From contig QJPP01001833.1 in assembly GCA_003996215.1 (NCBI GenBank), positions 37,501-101,500 on the forward strand: a stretch of DNA of 64,000 nucleotides, read 5' to 3'. A program made the position numbers and the translations under genes. Positions 12,020 to 22,910 of the stretch are shown piece by piece. Position 1 is the first letter of the stretch; the number at the start of each line of letters is the position of its first letter. Source of the DNA: Jaltomata sinuosa (taxonomy: Eukaryota; Streptophyta; Magnoliopsida; Solanales; Solanaceae). Under the pieces are notes generated by a model that worked only from the letters and a program-made list of their open reading frames with translations, was not told the DNA's origin and did not search any database.

Positions 12020-12627
12020 ACACAACTTTGGATAAAGGAGCCTTAGCATATCAGGGATTCGGGGAAATGGATACAACAACAAAAAAGCTTATGTTGCAAC
12101 AATGATAAATGGCAAAGTCCTTACATCAGGATTCAATCGAGGTAAGCAATTACAAGCTCAGAGGACTCAAAAATATTCATTACAGATAAAACACCAGTAA
12201 GATGCAAGGAAAATACAAAACAAACAGGGCGAGAAGTGGAAGAATTAAGAGAACCAGGGTCCTTCTCCAAAGCTCCATCCATAGATCCGATAGACTTTCC
12301 TAGTCAACGAGGCAGGATAAGCAAAGAATCAAAGGGAATTGATAGGAACAAGATCAAGAACACTCACCTTGAAGCTGCAGTAGTATAACCTCACCACCGT
12401 GGAGGAACTCGATGAAGAAGAGAGAGTGCAAAATGAAATGTATTAGCTAGGGTTTCTAATTTTAGCAATAGCCTTTTGTTTTCTTTCTTTTTAGATAGTA
12501 CTTAGCTTCCAGTTTTCCTTTTCTTTATAGACCCGGACCAGTTGGATCGGGTCTAAACTTTGGATCAGTGTTTAATTTGAGTTAATAAAATGGCCCAGCA
12601 GGCCACTAAAAGTTTATTAAAATAATA
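12017..12627 (+). other. LINE 3' untranslated region and tail
   Basis: No coding frame. The segment contains an inverted GACCCG/CGGGTC pair near 12531-12560 and ends in TTTATTAAAATAATAATA, which merges with the target duplication. It is bounded on the right by the exact 17 bp repeat at 12628. Confidence 0.75.
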
Positions 12628-12644
12628 ATAATACCAATATCAAT
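12628..12644. repeat. LINE target-site duplication, right copy
   Basis: Exact copy of 6085-6101. Confidence 0.92.
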
Positions 12645-12836
12645 TGATTTTGAGATTATGTATGTAAAAATACTAGGTAGCCACTTGTGCCTTGTGATAC
12701 ACCTATTTAAGATATATTCAATTTTTAAAAACTATTTAAGCTTCTTTTTGTTCTCCCTTTCATCTTCCTCTTCTTCTTTTTTTATATTCTTCCTCTTTTT
12801 CTTCTTTTCTTAAACTAAATTTTGGGCTTTTTCTAT

Positions 12837-12842
12837 TTTATT
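12837..12842 (-). terminator. Possible poly(A) signal AATAAA of the acidic-protein gene
   Basis: On the minus strand AATAAA lies about 140 bp after the stop codon at 12982. It fits the gene model at 12982-13353, but the region is AT-rich and a chance match is possible. Confidence 0.35.
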
Positions 12843-12981
12843 AATCAAGTTCAATTAAAAATATTATAATGGACCTTAAGTCCAAGTCTGAAAAAATACG
12901 GTACCAAAAAAAAAAACAAAAAAAACAAAAAGCCCGATCTAATCGGGTCCTTTCCTCTTTTTCTTCATTTTCCTCCTCTTC

Positions 12982-13353
12982 TTATTCCTCGTTCTTTTTT
13001 TCTTCTTCACCCTCTTCTTCTTCGTCTTCATCTTCCTTTTTTGGTTTCGTCGCCTCCTCTTCTTCGTCTTTTTCCTCCTCTGTCTCCTCCTCCTTTTTCT
13101 TTTTTTCTTCATCAATTTTGGTAACTCTATCATCAAGAAGCACCTCAGATGAATCATTCACAAACTCCTCTTCTTCTATTTCTTCATCAAGAAAATTATT
13201 AGGGATCTTAAATGAAAAGCGGGTGATATTATAAATAACATGCTTTCGAGGTTTAGTCCATTTAAGCACTTCACGTGGTGGTTGTTGTTGTTGGTTCAAA
13301 TGGAAAATAACAGGTGGTAATGTACCAATAGGAAAACAGAGATCTTGAGGCAT
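12982..13353 (-). CDS. Hypothetical small acidic protein, possible host gene
   Basis: This 123-residue frame is not recognised. The first ~70 residues have mixed composition (start MPQDLCFPIGTLPP, then a QQQQ run and KWTKPRKHVIYN), which looks like real protein. The last ~55 residues are almost pure Glu/Asp/Lys repeats produced by a CTTCTTCC-type tract. A canonical TATAAATA lies about 60 bp upstream of the ATG and AATAAA about 140 bp downstream, so a compact intronless transcription unit is possible. It sits between the LINE and the Copia element with no transposon features of its own. The acidic tail could be a microsatellite expansion that ended an originally longer protein. Function is unknown; a decayed gene fragment is equally possible. 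Confidence 0.4.
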   Translation of the reverse strand: MPQDLCFPIGTLPPVIFHLNQQQQPPREVLKWTKPRKHVIYNITRFSFKIPNNFLDEEIEEEEFVNDSSEVLLDDRVTKIDEEKKKKEEETEEEKDEEEEATKPKKEDEDEEEEGEEEKKNEE

Positions 13354-13410
13354 GTTTGACGGACGAATTTTAGAAGTTAAGAAGTTAATGATGTTGGTGT
13401 TAATCAGATC

Positions 13411-13418
13411 TATTTATA
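13411..13418 (-). promoter_or_regulatory. TATA box for the hypothetical acidic-protein gene
   Basis: The minus strand reads CTATAAATAG, a textbook plant TATA box, about 58-67 bp before the ATG at 13353. This leaves room for a short 5' leader. Confidence 0.45.
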
Positions 13419-13424
13419 GAAAAA

Positions 13425-13919
13425 TAAAATTATTACAAAATCTGATCGGGAATGGAATTCGAAAAATCTTCTTCTAATTTTTGAATCTTTTTCTTGCTTT
13501 CCCCCCAAAGTTTCCCATTTCTAAAATATCTTATGACTAGAATTTCAGGTAAATAGAAATAATTAGTCTTACGAATTTAGTTTAGTATTATCTGTATAGA
13601 TATAACGTATTGTATTATTATAAAAGCATGATGTTAAACTCAAATCGTAAAACAACGAAAATATCTTAAAATGTTGATTGACCTTTACCTTCTTCAATAT
13701 TTAAGTATATTTTCAAAAAAAATATTTTATATTGGATAAAATTATAATATTTAATATATTAAAATAAACTAAAATTATGATAAAAAAACTTACAAAGTAC
13801 GTATATTAAGGATTCTAATACAACACAATATATATGATATCACTATTCCTAACACGAAAATAAGCAGGGATAAAAAAAACAAAAAAAATATTGATTAGTC
13901 TCTAAGCTTCATTAATGTG
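13425..13919. other. AT-rich intergenic DNA, no gene seen
   Basis: I see no frame, repeat or element end here up to the target duplication of the Copia element. Confidence 0.6.
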
Positions 13920-13924
13920 TTTTC
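13920..13924. repeat. Copia target-site duplication, left (TTTTC)
   Basis: TTTTC directly precedes the left LTR and is repeated exactly at 23777-23781. Confidence 0.85.
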
Positions 13925-14805
13925 TGTTAGAATGCTGACCCCCTAATTTGCCTAAGGAACAGGTTTAAGCGATCTGTTTCTTTGTCGAATACTAGAACGT
14001 AAAGCAGTAAAAGGAGAACATACGATGTTTACGAGGAAAACCCCCAGCTCACAAAGGGAAACAACAATGACCTACACCTCTGTAGGATTTAATCCAATTT
14101 CACTAAATCAATGAGCCTCAACAACAGATTACAAACTCTATAACCTAAGGAATTATAAACTCTAATTTTTAAACTCTACACAAACCTCCTCAGGTCTATG
14201 TGCCCAAGTCTTCGAGTTATCCCAACTTGAAGACTAACTCCTAAGCCAGTTTATCAGTCACTGGCACTAAGAATGAATGATTACAACTCAATGAAAAACA
14301 ATACAATTAACTTGACTTAAGAACTGTAAAGCATAGACTTAAGGAACACATTCTTCAATCTGGTTTCTTGTATTGGCTGCACTTGGATCTTCACTCAGAA
14401 CTCTCTCAAATATGAACTCTCTCAATTTGATTGTGTTCTGCTTGTAGCTCTCTTTGTAAGTGCGTAAAGTTGTTATAAAACTTCTCTTGTATTTATTCTG
14501 AGAGTCCTATTCTTATTTTGGTTGATTTCCTTCCATATTTTGGAATCCTTATCCTTGTTGTACTTGTCAAGTCAATCCCCTTGATTTCTTTCCTTGTGGG
14601 ATTCCTCCTTATGAAAGAAAACTTTGTGCAAGCTGGACTCTCCTCATAAACACGTTTTCTCCACACGCCTTTGCTCCTATCTCCATGTCATCTTCCTTCT
14701 CCTGATCCTAGTTGGATTCTGCTTGAGTGGAACAAGTCACAGATACATGTTCCCTACATGTGTTCCACAACTTTGTCAATCTTCAAAATCTACCTCGATC
14801 CAACA
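13925..14805 (-). repeat. Copia 3' LTR
   Basis: Begins TGTTAG and ends CCAACA on the + strand, with TG...CA termini. It matches 22911-23776 with scattered substitutions and a 14 bp length difference near 14165-14180, where CTAATTTTTAAACT is extra here. By eye the divergence is several per cent, so insertion is not recent. Confidence 0.93.
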
Positions 14806-14820
14806 AATTCCCCCTTTTTG
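14806..14820 (-). promoter_or_regulatory. Copia polypurine tract
   Basis: On the element strand CAAAAAGGGGGAATT abuts the start of the 3' LTR, where plus-strand DNA synthesis is primed. A CATCATC flank directly upstream matches the conserved Sirevirus-style context. Confidence 0.85.
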
Positions 14821-15179
14821 ATGATGACAAACCCTTGCTTCTTGTATGCAAAATTCAACTTGTATCATGTCAGTTTACTTAAGGCAAATTGCAAAAAGAA
14901 CACATTAGAGGAATAGGTCGGACCAATGGGTTATAAATACCACACAAGTATTCTATACTCATGGCCACTGGGGCTATCACCTATGCAAACACTTAATAGG
15001 TAAGAGCTTAATTAGCTATATCAATGTATTTGCAAGTGCACAGGAGACAAGATGAGATTAGAACATAAACTCAACATATTATCAATCACAAAGCATGTAC
15101 ACTAGAAATAGAAATTAAAAGCTTAAAACATGCAAATGTGAGAACAAAAGGAAAGGTTGGGATGACTAGAGTGGGCAGA
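14821..15179 (-). other. Copia 3' non-coding region
   Basis: About 360 bp between the third ORF and the polypurine tract. No coding frame is seen. Confidence 0.6.
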
Positions 15180-17219
15180 CTAGGCAGTGGGAGGAGGGGG
15201 GTCCTTCTTGAGCAGCTCATAGAGTCCCTTTAGGCTTGATGAATTTGTGGCTTGCTCAGTTGCTAAGGAAGCATGTGCTTGTGCAAGCTCAGCCCTGAGC
15301 CTTGTATTTTCTTCCATCAGTAGTGCGTGCTCAACCCCGTATGAGTCATGAAGCTCATCCAATTCTTCATCATGGGTTGCCATCAGAGCAACAATCTCTT
15401 CATCTTTGGCAGCCAGACTTGCTCTTAGCCTCTGCAAGGGTGCATTGGCCCCCTTACGAGGAGCAGGTACAACAGCCTGGTTCACAGTCCTTATAACATC
15501 TTTGGTTGTCTGATCTTGCCAAGCTTGAATAGGCACACCAAAGTGTTGAAATACCTCTGCCAACCAAAATTCATACCCCAAGGCATGTTTGGTCCCATCC
15601 TGCTTGCAGATCCTATGCATGTGATAGAATATAAGTCCATGCAAGTTTATGGGAATCCTGGAGAGCAACAGTTGCATCAAGGTGAGGTCCATGAAATTGG
15701 CCTCAGTGCATTTTTGTTCCCTGGGAAGCACCATTTTGTGAACCACATCAAATAACAGCTGATGGAGAGGAATCATAGCCTCCTTATCTATCCTACAATG
15801 CCACTCCAAGGTAGGGTCATTAACAAATCTCCTAGAAATATCCACAGCAGAGGGTAACCCATCCAACGGAGGCCATTTCATCTTCATATAGTGACACCAG
15901 CCAACATTGGGAACCCCCAAGATCTGGGCTAACAACATAAGAGTGAGAGTGAAAGATTCTTCCCTTACAGTGCTGGAGATAGAGAAAGATGTTCCAGAGG
16001 CATTCACATAAAACTGAATTGTCTCAGCTCTTGCCATCTTTCTTCTGGAATTTCCCTGAAGGAACATGTTTGACCAACCCTGTACCTCTACCAAGCCCAG
16101 CAACTCAGTCATCTCAGCTCCACCAAACCCAGTCAACCCCCTACCCTTTACCCCAGTTCTTGTTCCAAAATTGATCAGCCTTTCAGTTCTAGCATCAGGG
16201 GACTCATCAATAGGTTCCATGGTGTCATCCTTTTCTTCCACATGTTCAGGGAGATCAGCCTCCATATCCTCCTGAGAAACAGCATCATCAGTATCATCTT
16301 GATCATGAGACTCCGAGGATGGAAGTCCATGATCATATTCTTCACCATCAGTGGGCTCATCCACTAGCTTGGATTTGACAGAACCCCTGGAAGGAACATG
16401 TTTCCTGACCTGTTTCTTTGGTGGTTTTGAGGGAGCAACACCCTTTCCTTTCCTTCTCCTTTTAGCTGCCTCCACTTCATCATCCAAGATATCTATTGGA
16501 TCAGGGGAAGAGGAAGAAGTACTTCTAGTGGCTCTAGGTCTTTTGGCTGCTGAGGCAACCATACTTTCTTCTAAACCTCTCTTGGTGGCCCTTGTCATTT
16601 GAACAGTGACCGGCGTAGCTACAGTAGCAGGAGGAGCTTCTTCAGGTTCATCATCTGGTATTCTAACAGCTTTGCCTGAGGCCTTGCATAAACTAGACCT
16701 CACCCTTTGTGGAACTAAGTTGGCAATCGGTGTGTTTTCATCATTCTCAGGATTAGGTGCTGACTAGGTATGTTGAACCTGTTCCTTTGCTCCGGACCTC
16801 TCACCCTTAGCTTTCCCCTCAGCAGATGCATCCTTCTTTTCTCCAACAGGTGAACTGGGTTCAGCTGTTGGTTTCCCTGAGTTTCCCCCCTCACAATGTG
16901 CATCCTCCTGAACTTTCTCATCTCTCACCACATCATCATCCTCAAATTCCCCCTCTCGACTAGCACTAATGATTTCCAAAGCTTCATCATGTTCTTCATA
17001 TACTACCATTGCATTACAGTCATCACCAATCAAATCATCACCCAGAACTTCTGCAAATTTCTCTATATGAGCCATTTCCTGAGAATCAACAAGAATAACA
17101 GGAGGGAGGAGGACTATAGTGACCTGTTCCTTAAAGGGAACAATGGCATAAGTAGGTGATATGGAGGAACTAGTGGTTATTTCTGGTGATTTGGGAGAGG
17201 AGGGTGATTGATGGTTCAT
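15180..17219 (-). pseudogene. Copia third ORF: plant transposon accessory protein with coiled coil
   Basis: From the ATG at 17219 one frame runs 680 codons to the stop at 15180, broken only by a TAG at about 16767. The first ~330 residues are low-complexity, acidic and Ser/Pro-rich, with basic patches (KRRRKGK near residue 250) that could act as nuclear signals. A folded region of about 200 residues follows, with RAETIQFYVNASG, the stretch TLMLLAQILGVPNVGW and LLSRIPINLHGLIFYHM. It resembles the domain known as putative plant transposon protein (PF20167-like, from memory). The C-terminus has a heptad-like coiled coil (LRASLAAKDEE through LRAELAQAHAS). I see no signal peptide or membrane segment, so an envelope role is unsupported despite the envelope-like position. 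Element N carries a related ORF at 51068. Confidence 0.75.
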
Positions 17220-17789
17220 TGTTGGGATGAAGAAAAAGAGAGAAAATAGGTTTTGGTTTCGAAGAAGAAACTATTGGAGAAGAAGAGATTTGGAGTGAAT
17301 GAGGAGAATGAGTTCAAAAAGGACTTTAAATAGGGCAATTAGCCATTTGACATTTATTAGAGTCCTTTAAGTGGAAGAGTCCTATTCTAGGGAGGAGATC
17401 TTTGATTGACAACTGTCCAATCACGTCAAAAGTGACCTGATTTGATTGGATCACTTTTCCTTTTTGGAGAGTGGCGGTTTTAGGCTTTTAGGATTAATGA
17501 TTTTCTTGGTGGTTCAGGTGAGAGGGACAGGTACACATGCATAATTTGAGCAATCAATTTTATTAAGCATAGTGCACATACCTTGGTTTTTAATTTTGCA
17601 TTGAGTTCTTGTCCCACTCTGATGTCCTGATTTCCTGTTGCACATGCAAATACCAAGTTATAGTGCTTAAGTAACTTGAACCCTTAAAAGTGGCAAAGGG
17701 ACATACAATTAAATGTACAAGACTAAGCATAAGAATTTAAAAATAAAATGCAATATGTACAATGTTCATTAGCCAATCACTTGGGGTAC
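17220..17789 (-). other. Copia spacer between pol and third ORF
   Basis: 570 bp with no coding frame on the element strand. It would have to be crossed by a subgenomic or spliced RNA to express the third ORF; I see no splice site I would defend. Confidence 0.6.
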
Positions 17790-20700
17790 TTATGTGATCT
17801 TAATCATCCCCAGTTCCAACCTGTTCCTTTCAAAGTGATCCCTTGCCAGAGCCTTTGTGAATATGTCAGTAATCTACTTTTCTGTGGCACAGAAGTGCAT
17901 GGAGATCAATCCTTTTTCCACATTATCCCTCAGGAAGTGGTGTCTTATGTCAATGTGCTTGGTCCTTTTGTACTGAACTGGATTTTTGGCAATGTTAATA
18001 GCAATTGTATTGTCACAAAAGATAGGCACACAATCAATGTTCAGCCCAAAGTCCTTAAGATGTTGCTTGATCCATAGTAATTGTGCACAACATGAGGCAG
18101 CAGCCACATATTCAGCTTCAGCAGTAGACAAGGCCACAGAGTTTTGCTTCTTAGTTGCCCATGAGATCAGACATGATCCCAAGAAGTGTGCCATTCCTGT
18201 AGTGCTCTTTCTGTCCACCAAGTAACCTGCATAGTCTGCATCAGCATATCCTACAAGTTCAAAGTTGCTACCTTTGGGATACCACAGTCCCAAGTCAGTA
18301 GTGCCCTTTAAGTATCTGAGGATCCTTTTGATAGCTTTAAAGTGGGGTTCCTTGGGATTAGCCTGGAATCTTGCACAAATGCCTACACTGAAGACAATAT
18401 CAGGTCTGCTGGTTGTAAGATATAGGAGAGATCCAATCATTCCTTTGTACAGCTTCTGCTCCACTGCTGGACTTATTCCTTCCAGAACTAACTTTGTTGC
18501 TGTAGCTATTGGAGTGTCTATATCCTTTGCATCTTCCATATTGAACCTTTTGAGAAGCTCCTTGGCATATTTCTACTGATGAATCATTGTTCCTGAAGGG
18601 GTTTGTTTTATCTGAAGCCCCAAGAAAAAGTTGAGCTCTCCCATCATGCTCATTTCAAATTCTTTGCTTATCAGGGCATCAAACTCCTTTGTGAGGGCCT
18701 TGCTAGTACCTCTAAATATGATGTCATCAACATATACCTGCACCACCAACAAATCTCTCCCTTTGTTCTTGAGGAATAGGGTGTTGTCAATCTTACCTCT
18801 TATGTAGTCATGATCAAGAAGAAACTTTGACACCCTTTCATACCATGCTCTTGGAGCCTGTTTGAGTCCATAGAGGGCTCTATCAATCTTGTAAACATGA
18901 TAAGGATAGTCAGAGTCTTCAAAGCCTGGAGGTTGTTTGACAAACACCATTTCCTTCAACACCCCATTAAGAAAGGCACTTTTCACATCCATCTGGTAGA
19001 GAGTGAATTCCATGCAGGCTACAAACGCAATGAGGAGTTTGATTGCCTCCAATATGGCTACTGGTACAAAGGTCTCATCATAGTCTATTCCTTCTTCCTA
19101 ATTATATCCCTGGACCACAAGTCTGGCCTTGTTCCTTATGACTGTTCCATTTTTATCCAACTTGTTCCTGAACACCCACTTGGTACCTATGATGGTTCTA
19201 TCCTTTGGCTTTGGTAGAAAGTGCCAAACTTTGTTCCTTTTGAACTGATTGAGCTCTTCTTCCATAACAATGATCCAATCAGCATCTAGCAAGGCTTCAT
19301 TGATTTTCTTGGGCTCTATCATGGACAAGAAGGATTCAAAGGCACAGAGATTCTCCAGTCCGGATCTGGTTGTTATGCCAGTCCTCAGATCAGTAAGTAT
19401 GTTGTCTATTAGATGTGAGCCTTGATATTTATACCCTTTGAGTATTAGCTCATGTGCCTCCTTAGCTTGATCTTCATCTTTATCCTGCTGACTTATGGTT
19501 TCATCATTTTGGTCAGCCACAAGAACTTCATCATCTTTGTTGTGTCTGTCAGTTTTAGCTTCAGTTGAACCTGTTCCTCTAACTTGTTCCTGCATAACTG
19601 GTTTAGAGGTCTGTGACAGTTCATCAATTTCCTGCACACTTTGGTTAGCCATAACATTGCTTTAATCAAATACTACATGCACATTTTCTTCTACACAATT
19701 AGTTCTTTTATTTAGCACCCTATAAGCTTTACTATGTGAAGAGTATCCTAGAAAAATTCCCTCATCACTTCTGGCATTAAATTTTCCTAACAAATTCTTT
19801 CTATTATTGTGGATAAAGCATTTGCATCCAAAAGCTCTCAAATGAGAGATGTTAGGTTTTCTGCCTTTGAGTAATTCCTAGGGAGTTTTGTCTAGGAGAG
19901 GCCTGGACATGCATCTATTGAGTATATAGCAAGCAGTGTTAATAGCTTCAGCCCAGAATTGGCTAGTCATATTACTAGCTATCATCATAGTTCTGGCCAT
20001 CTCCTGTAGAGTCCTATTCTTTCTTTCAACTACCCCATTTTGTTGAGGAGTTCTAGGAGTAGAGAAGTTGTGATCAATACCATGGGTGGAACAGTAGTCA
20101 GCAAATCTTGCATTTTCAAACTCAGTTTCATGGTCTGATCTAATTGTAACTAGTTGCTTGTCAAGTTTCTTTTCCAGTTTTCTTACTAAAGTGCAGAATG
20201 CCTCAAATGCATCTTCTTTAGAAGCAAGAAAAACTGTCCAAGAGTACCTTGTGTAGTCATCAACTAGTACAAACACATACGTTTTGCCACCTCTCCTTCT
20301 TACTCTCATGGGGCCACAAAGATCCATATGGACCAGTTCCAAGGATCTGGTCGAACTTATCACCTGCTTAGTTTTGAAAGAAGATCTTACCTATTTACCT
20401 TGAGCACATGCAGTACAAACTTTATCTTTCTTGAACTTAGTTTTAGGTACTCCTATTACCAAGTCCTTGGAGATCAATTTGTTCAGTTTAACATGACTAG
20501 CATGCCCCAATATTTTGTGCCATAACAGAGGTTCTTTCCATCACACTGAGATAAACCAGATCCTCAGCAGCGACCTTTGAGATATCAGTTGTGTGAACAT
20601 GCTTATATCTTTGTCCAGTCAAGACAGTTTCCCCAGTTCTTAGGTCTATCACTTCCACACCTGTAGAATAGAAGTTTACCTTGTTTCCTTTATCACAGAG

Positions 20701-20935
20701 TTGTGAGATGCTGAGTAGATTGTGGTTCAGTCCTTCAACATGGTATACCTTTTCAATTGAGTGCTCTTCAGACTTACCTATTTTACCAACTCCGGTGATC
20801 TTACCTTTCTTTCCTCCTCCAAAGGCCACATTTCCTCCTTTCCCTTCTGCTAGTGAGAGAAATTTTTCTTTATCTCCTGTCATATGTCTTGATCAAGCAC
20901 TATCTGTATACCAATGTTGCTTGTTTCCTCTCACC
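17790..20935 (-). pseudogene. Copia pol: protease, integrase, reverse transcriptase, RNase H (disrupted)
   Basis: The protease start reads WYTDSA, then a stop where Cys is expected, then SRHMTG. A GAG-pre-integrase segment (LWHKILGHAS, CTACAQGK) ends near 20400. The integrase keeps VDDYTRYSW, SDHETEF (usually SDHGTEF) and VVERKNRTLQEM. RT keeps KWVFRNKLD, QMDVKSAFLNG, YGLKQAPRAWYE and YVDDIIF. RNase H keeps GYADADYAG, SRPDIVF and ALSTAEAEY, and pol ends IFTKALARDHFE to the TAA at 17790. From about 20400 to 17790 one frame is kept, with TAG stops near 20398, 19876, 19662, 19097, 18572 and 17873. The protease part is in another frame, so at least one frameshift lies near 20500. Confidence 0.92.
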
Positions 20936-21054
20936 TTTTCCTGCAAAAGAGATTAGAGGTTAGTTTTAGGAACCCAGACTAGCTTGGGTCCTTTCCTTTG
21001 ATTAAAAGGATGAATTAGATCTTTATTGGTCCATTTTGGCAAACTCTTGACAGG

Positions 21055-22853
21055 CTATTTCAAGTTTGCAGACATGTTCCTTAAGTGAGGAACTTTTCTG
21101 TTAACATGCCTATTCTTGCCTTTAAAAGCAGCTTTGAGATTTTTTTCATGTTGAGCTTTAGCAATTGGACAAGCTTCCCTTAAGTGATCAATCTTACCAC
21201 AGTAAGTACAAAGATTAGAGTTTCCTTCAGAAAATTCTTTATCAAAGCCTATTTCAGTTTTAGTGCTATAAGTTTTATTACCCAGCTGAGTGACAATCAT
21301 TGAAGATTGAGTCCATTTATTTGCTCTTTGGAGCTCATATTTGGTTCTGGCTAATTCAAGACTTATTCTTATAGAATTTTCCCTTTCTACATATAGTTCA
21401 TATTTGAATCTCTTAAGATCTTGTTCACACCTGATTTGGTTATCACTCTTGTATCCCTTCCCCTGTTTAATAACCGTTTGTTTCAAAATTTCAGACTTGA
21501 GAGAGAGAGTGCCAGTTTCAAGTTGCTGGACCTGTTCCTTGAGAGATTGATTTTTCCCTTTTAGATCAGAGTTGATCTTTTCAAGGTCAATGTACTCAAA
21601 TTTTAAACTGGTCAAGGAGGCCAGCAATTGATCTCTGTTCTCACTCAATTCTTAAAAATTATCAATAAAGGTCATCATTAGAGATGACAATTTTTTCTTA
21701 GAGAAGAGTTTTAGCTTGTCCTTGAGATCAAGGAGATTTACCTCAGGTTCTTTAGTGTCAGACTCAGAGTCTGATTTATTGTCCTCCATGGCCATTAGGG
21801 CAACATCTTTTGTGTCCTCATCTCCTGCGTGGTCTGAACCGGTCCCTAGGCAACATACATAGCTTTACCAGCATCCTTCTTCTTCTTTCTGCTGGCTTGC
21901 TCTTTTCTTTCTCTTTTAAATCTCTCTTTCTTCCATTCAATTTCCCACATAGGGCAATCTTTGACTTGATGGTCAGTTTTTCCACACTTGAAGCAACCAC
22001 CATTTTGTCCCTTGTCTACATTCCTTTCTTTGCTTGGTGATGGTTTTCTCTTTTCAAAATTTCCTATTTTTTTGAAGAACTTTTTGAAGTTCCTACTTAT
22101 CAAGGCAATGTCATCATCATCCAACTCAGATTCATCACTTTCTGTAGCCTTGAAAGCAAGAGTCTTATCTCTGCTTTCTTTACCTCTTTTAGTACTCTCA
22201 ATGTTCCATTCATAGGTCTTTAGATTACCTACCAGTTCATCTAGAGACATGTTTGTCAGATCTTTAGCCTCTATGATAGTAGTGACCTTGATTTCCCATG
22301 GCTTGGGAAGAGTCCTCATTACCTTGTCAACCTGTTCCTCAGTAGTATATATTTTTCCCAAAGAAACCAATTCGTTCACAATAGTAGTGAACCTAGTGAT
22401 CATCTCTTGAAGAGTTTCACCATTCTTCATTTTGAAAGACTCATACTCAGTGGATAGTTTAGCAATTCTGAATTTCCTCACTTGAGTAGTGCCTTCATGA
22501 GCATTAACCAGTGTGTCCCAAATATGTTTCGCTGTGGTGCAGCTGGAGATTCGATTTTATTCATTTGGTCCAAGTCCACATACAAGGATGCACTTGGCTT
22601 TGGAATTCTTCCCTAACATCTTGTGGTCAGCCTCAGTGTATTGATCTTTTTGTTTGGGAATGTCCTTGTCTTCATCATACTTAATCATAGGAATTTTTGG
22701 ACCATTAGTGACTTTGGTCCATAGCTCATAATCTTCTGCCTGAAGAAAATCTTCCATCATTTCCTTTCACCACGAGTAGTATTGACCATTGAAGAGAGGT
22801 GGTCTGTTGATGTGTTGTCCTTCGCCGTGTCCAAGAGGAGGTGCAAAATTCAT
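21055..22853 (-). pseudogene. Copia gag with two zinc knuckles (disrupted)
   Basis: From the ATG at 22853 the gag starts MNFAPPLGHGEG and continues through a UBN2-type capsid region (ELWTKVTNGP, AKHIWDTL, EMITRFTTIVNELVSLGK) to a CX2CX4HX4C knuckle, CFKCGKTDHQVKDC (about 21950-21990). A second knuckle, CTYCGKIDHLREAC, lies in a shifted frame (21055-21648) after a Gln/Leu-rich coiled-coil-like segment. Stops occur where Trp or Gln is expected (near 22768 and 22557). A frameshift lies between 21846 and 21648. A long gag with a second knuckle fits the Sirevirus type. Confidence 0.85.
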
Positions 22854-22896
22854 AGTGATCTTATCTTGAGTTATTATACTCTTGTTAAGATAACCT

Positions 22897-22908
22897 GCTC
22901 TGATACCA
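22897..22908 (-). promoter_or_regulatory. Copia primer binding site (initiator Met tRNA)
   Basis: The element strand reads TGGTATCAGAGC two bases inside the 5' LTR, complementary to the 3' end of plant initiator Met tRNA. It sets the direction of the element. Confidence 0.93.
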
Positions 22909-22910
22909 AT

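Larger units (their letters stand above)
6102..12627 (+). mobile_element. Full-length L1-type LINE with ORF1, ORF2 and RNase H
   Basis: The 6526 bp unit lies between perfect 17 bp target duplications and ends in an AATAATAATA-type tail, so it is not 5'-truncated. The order is short 5' leader, ORF1 (nucleic-acid-binding, zinc knuckle), then ORF2 with apurinic-type endonuclease, reverse transcriptase, a zf-RVT-like segment and a C-terminal RNase H. That order is characteristic of the RNase H-bearing plant L1 clade. Both ORFs carry stops and frameshifts, so the copy is dead, but domain order is complete and the flanking duplication is unmutated. Confidence 0.93.

Noticed and set aside
12869..13234. 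Ser/Phe-rich frame on the + strand
   Set aside because: It is the antisense of the Glu/Lys repeat in the minus-strand frame, which has the better start, TATA box and poly(A) signal.
15302..17159. Several + strand frames across the Copia third ORF
   Set aside because: They are shadows of the minus-strand ORF, whose frame, coiled coil and domain motifs are coherent.
15180..17219. Third ORF as a retroviral-type envelope gene
   Set aside because: Position fits, but no signal peptide, transmembrane segment or glycoprotein-like features are visible; domain motifs fit a plant transposon accessory protein better.
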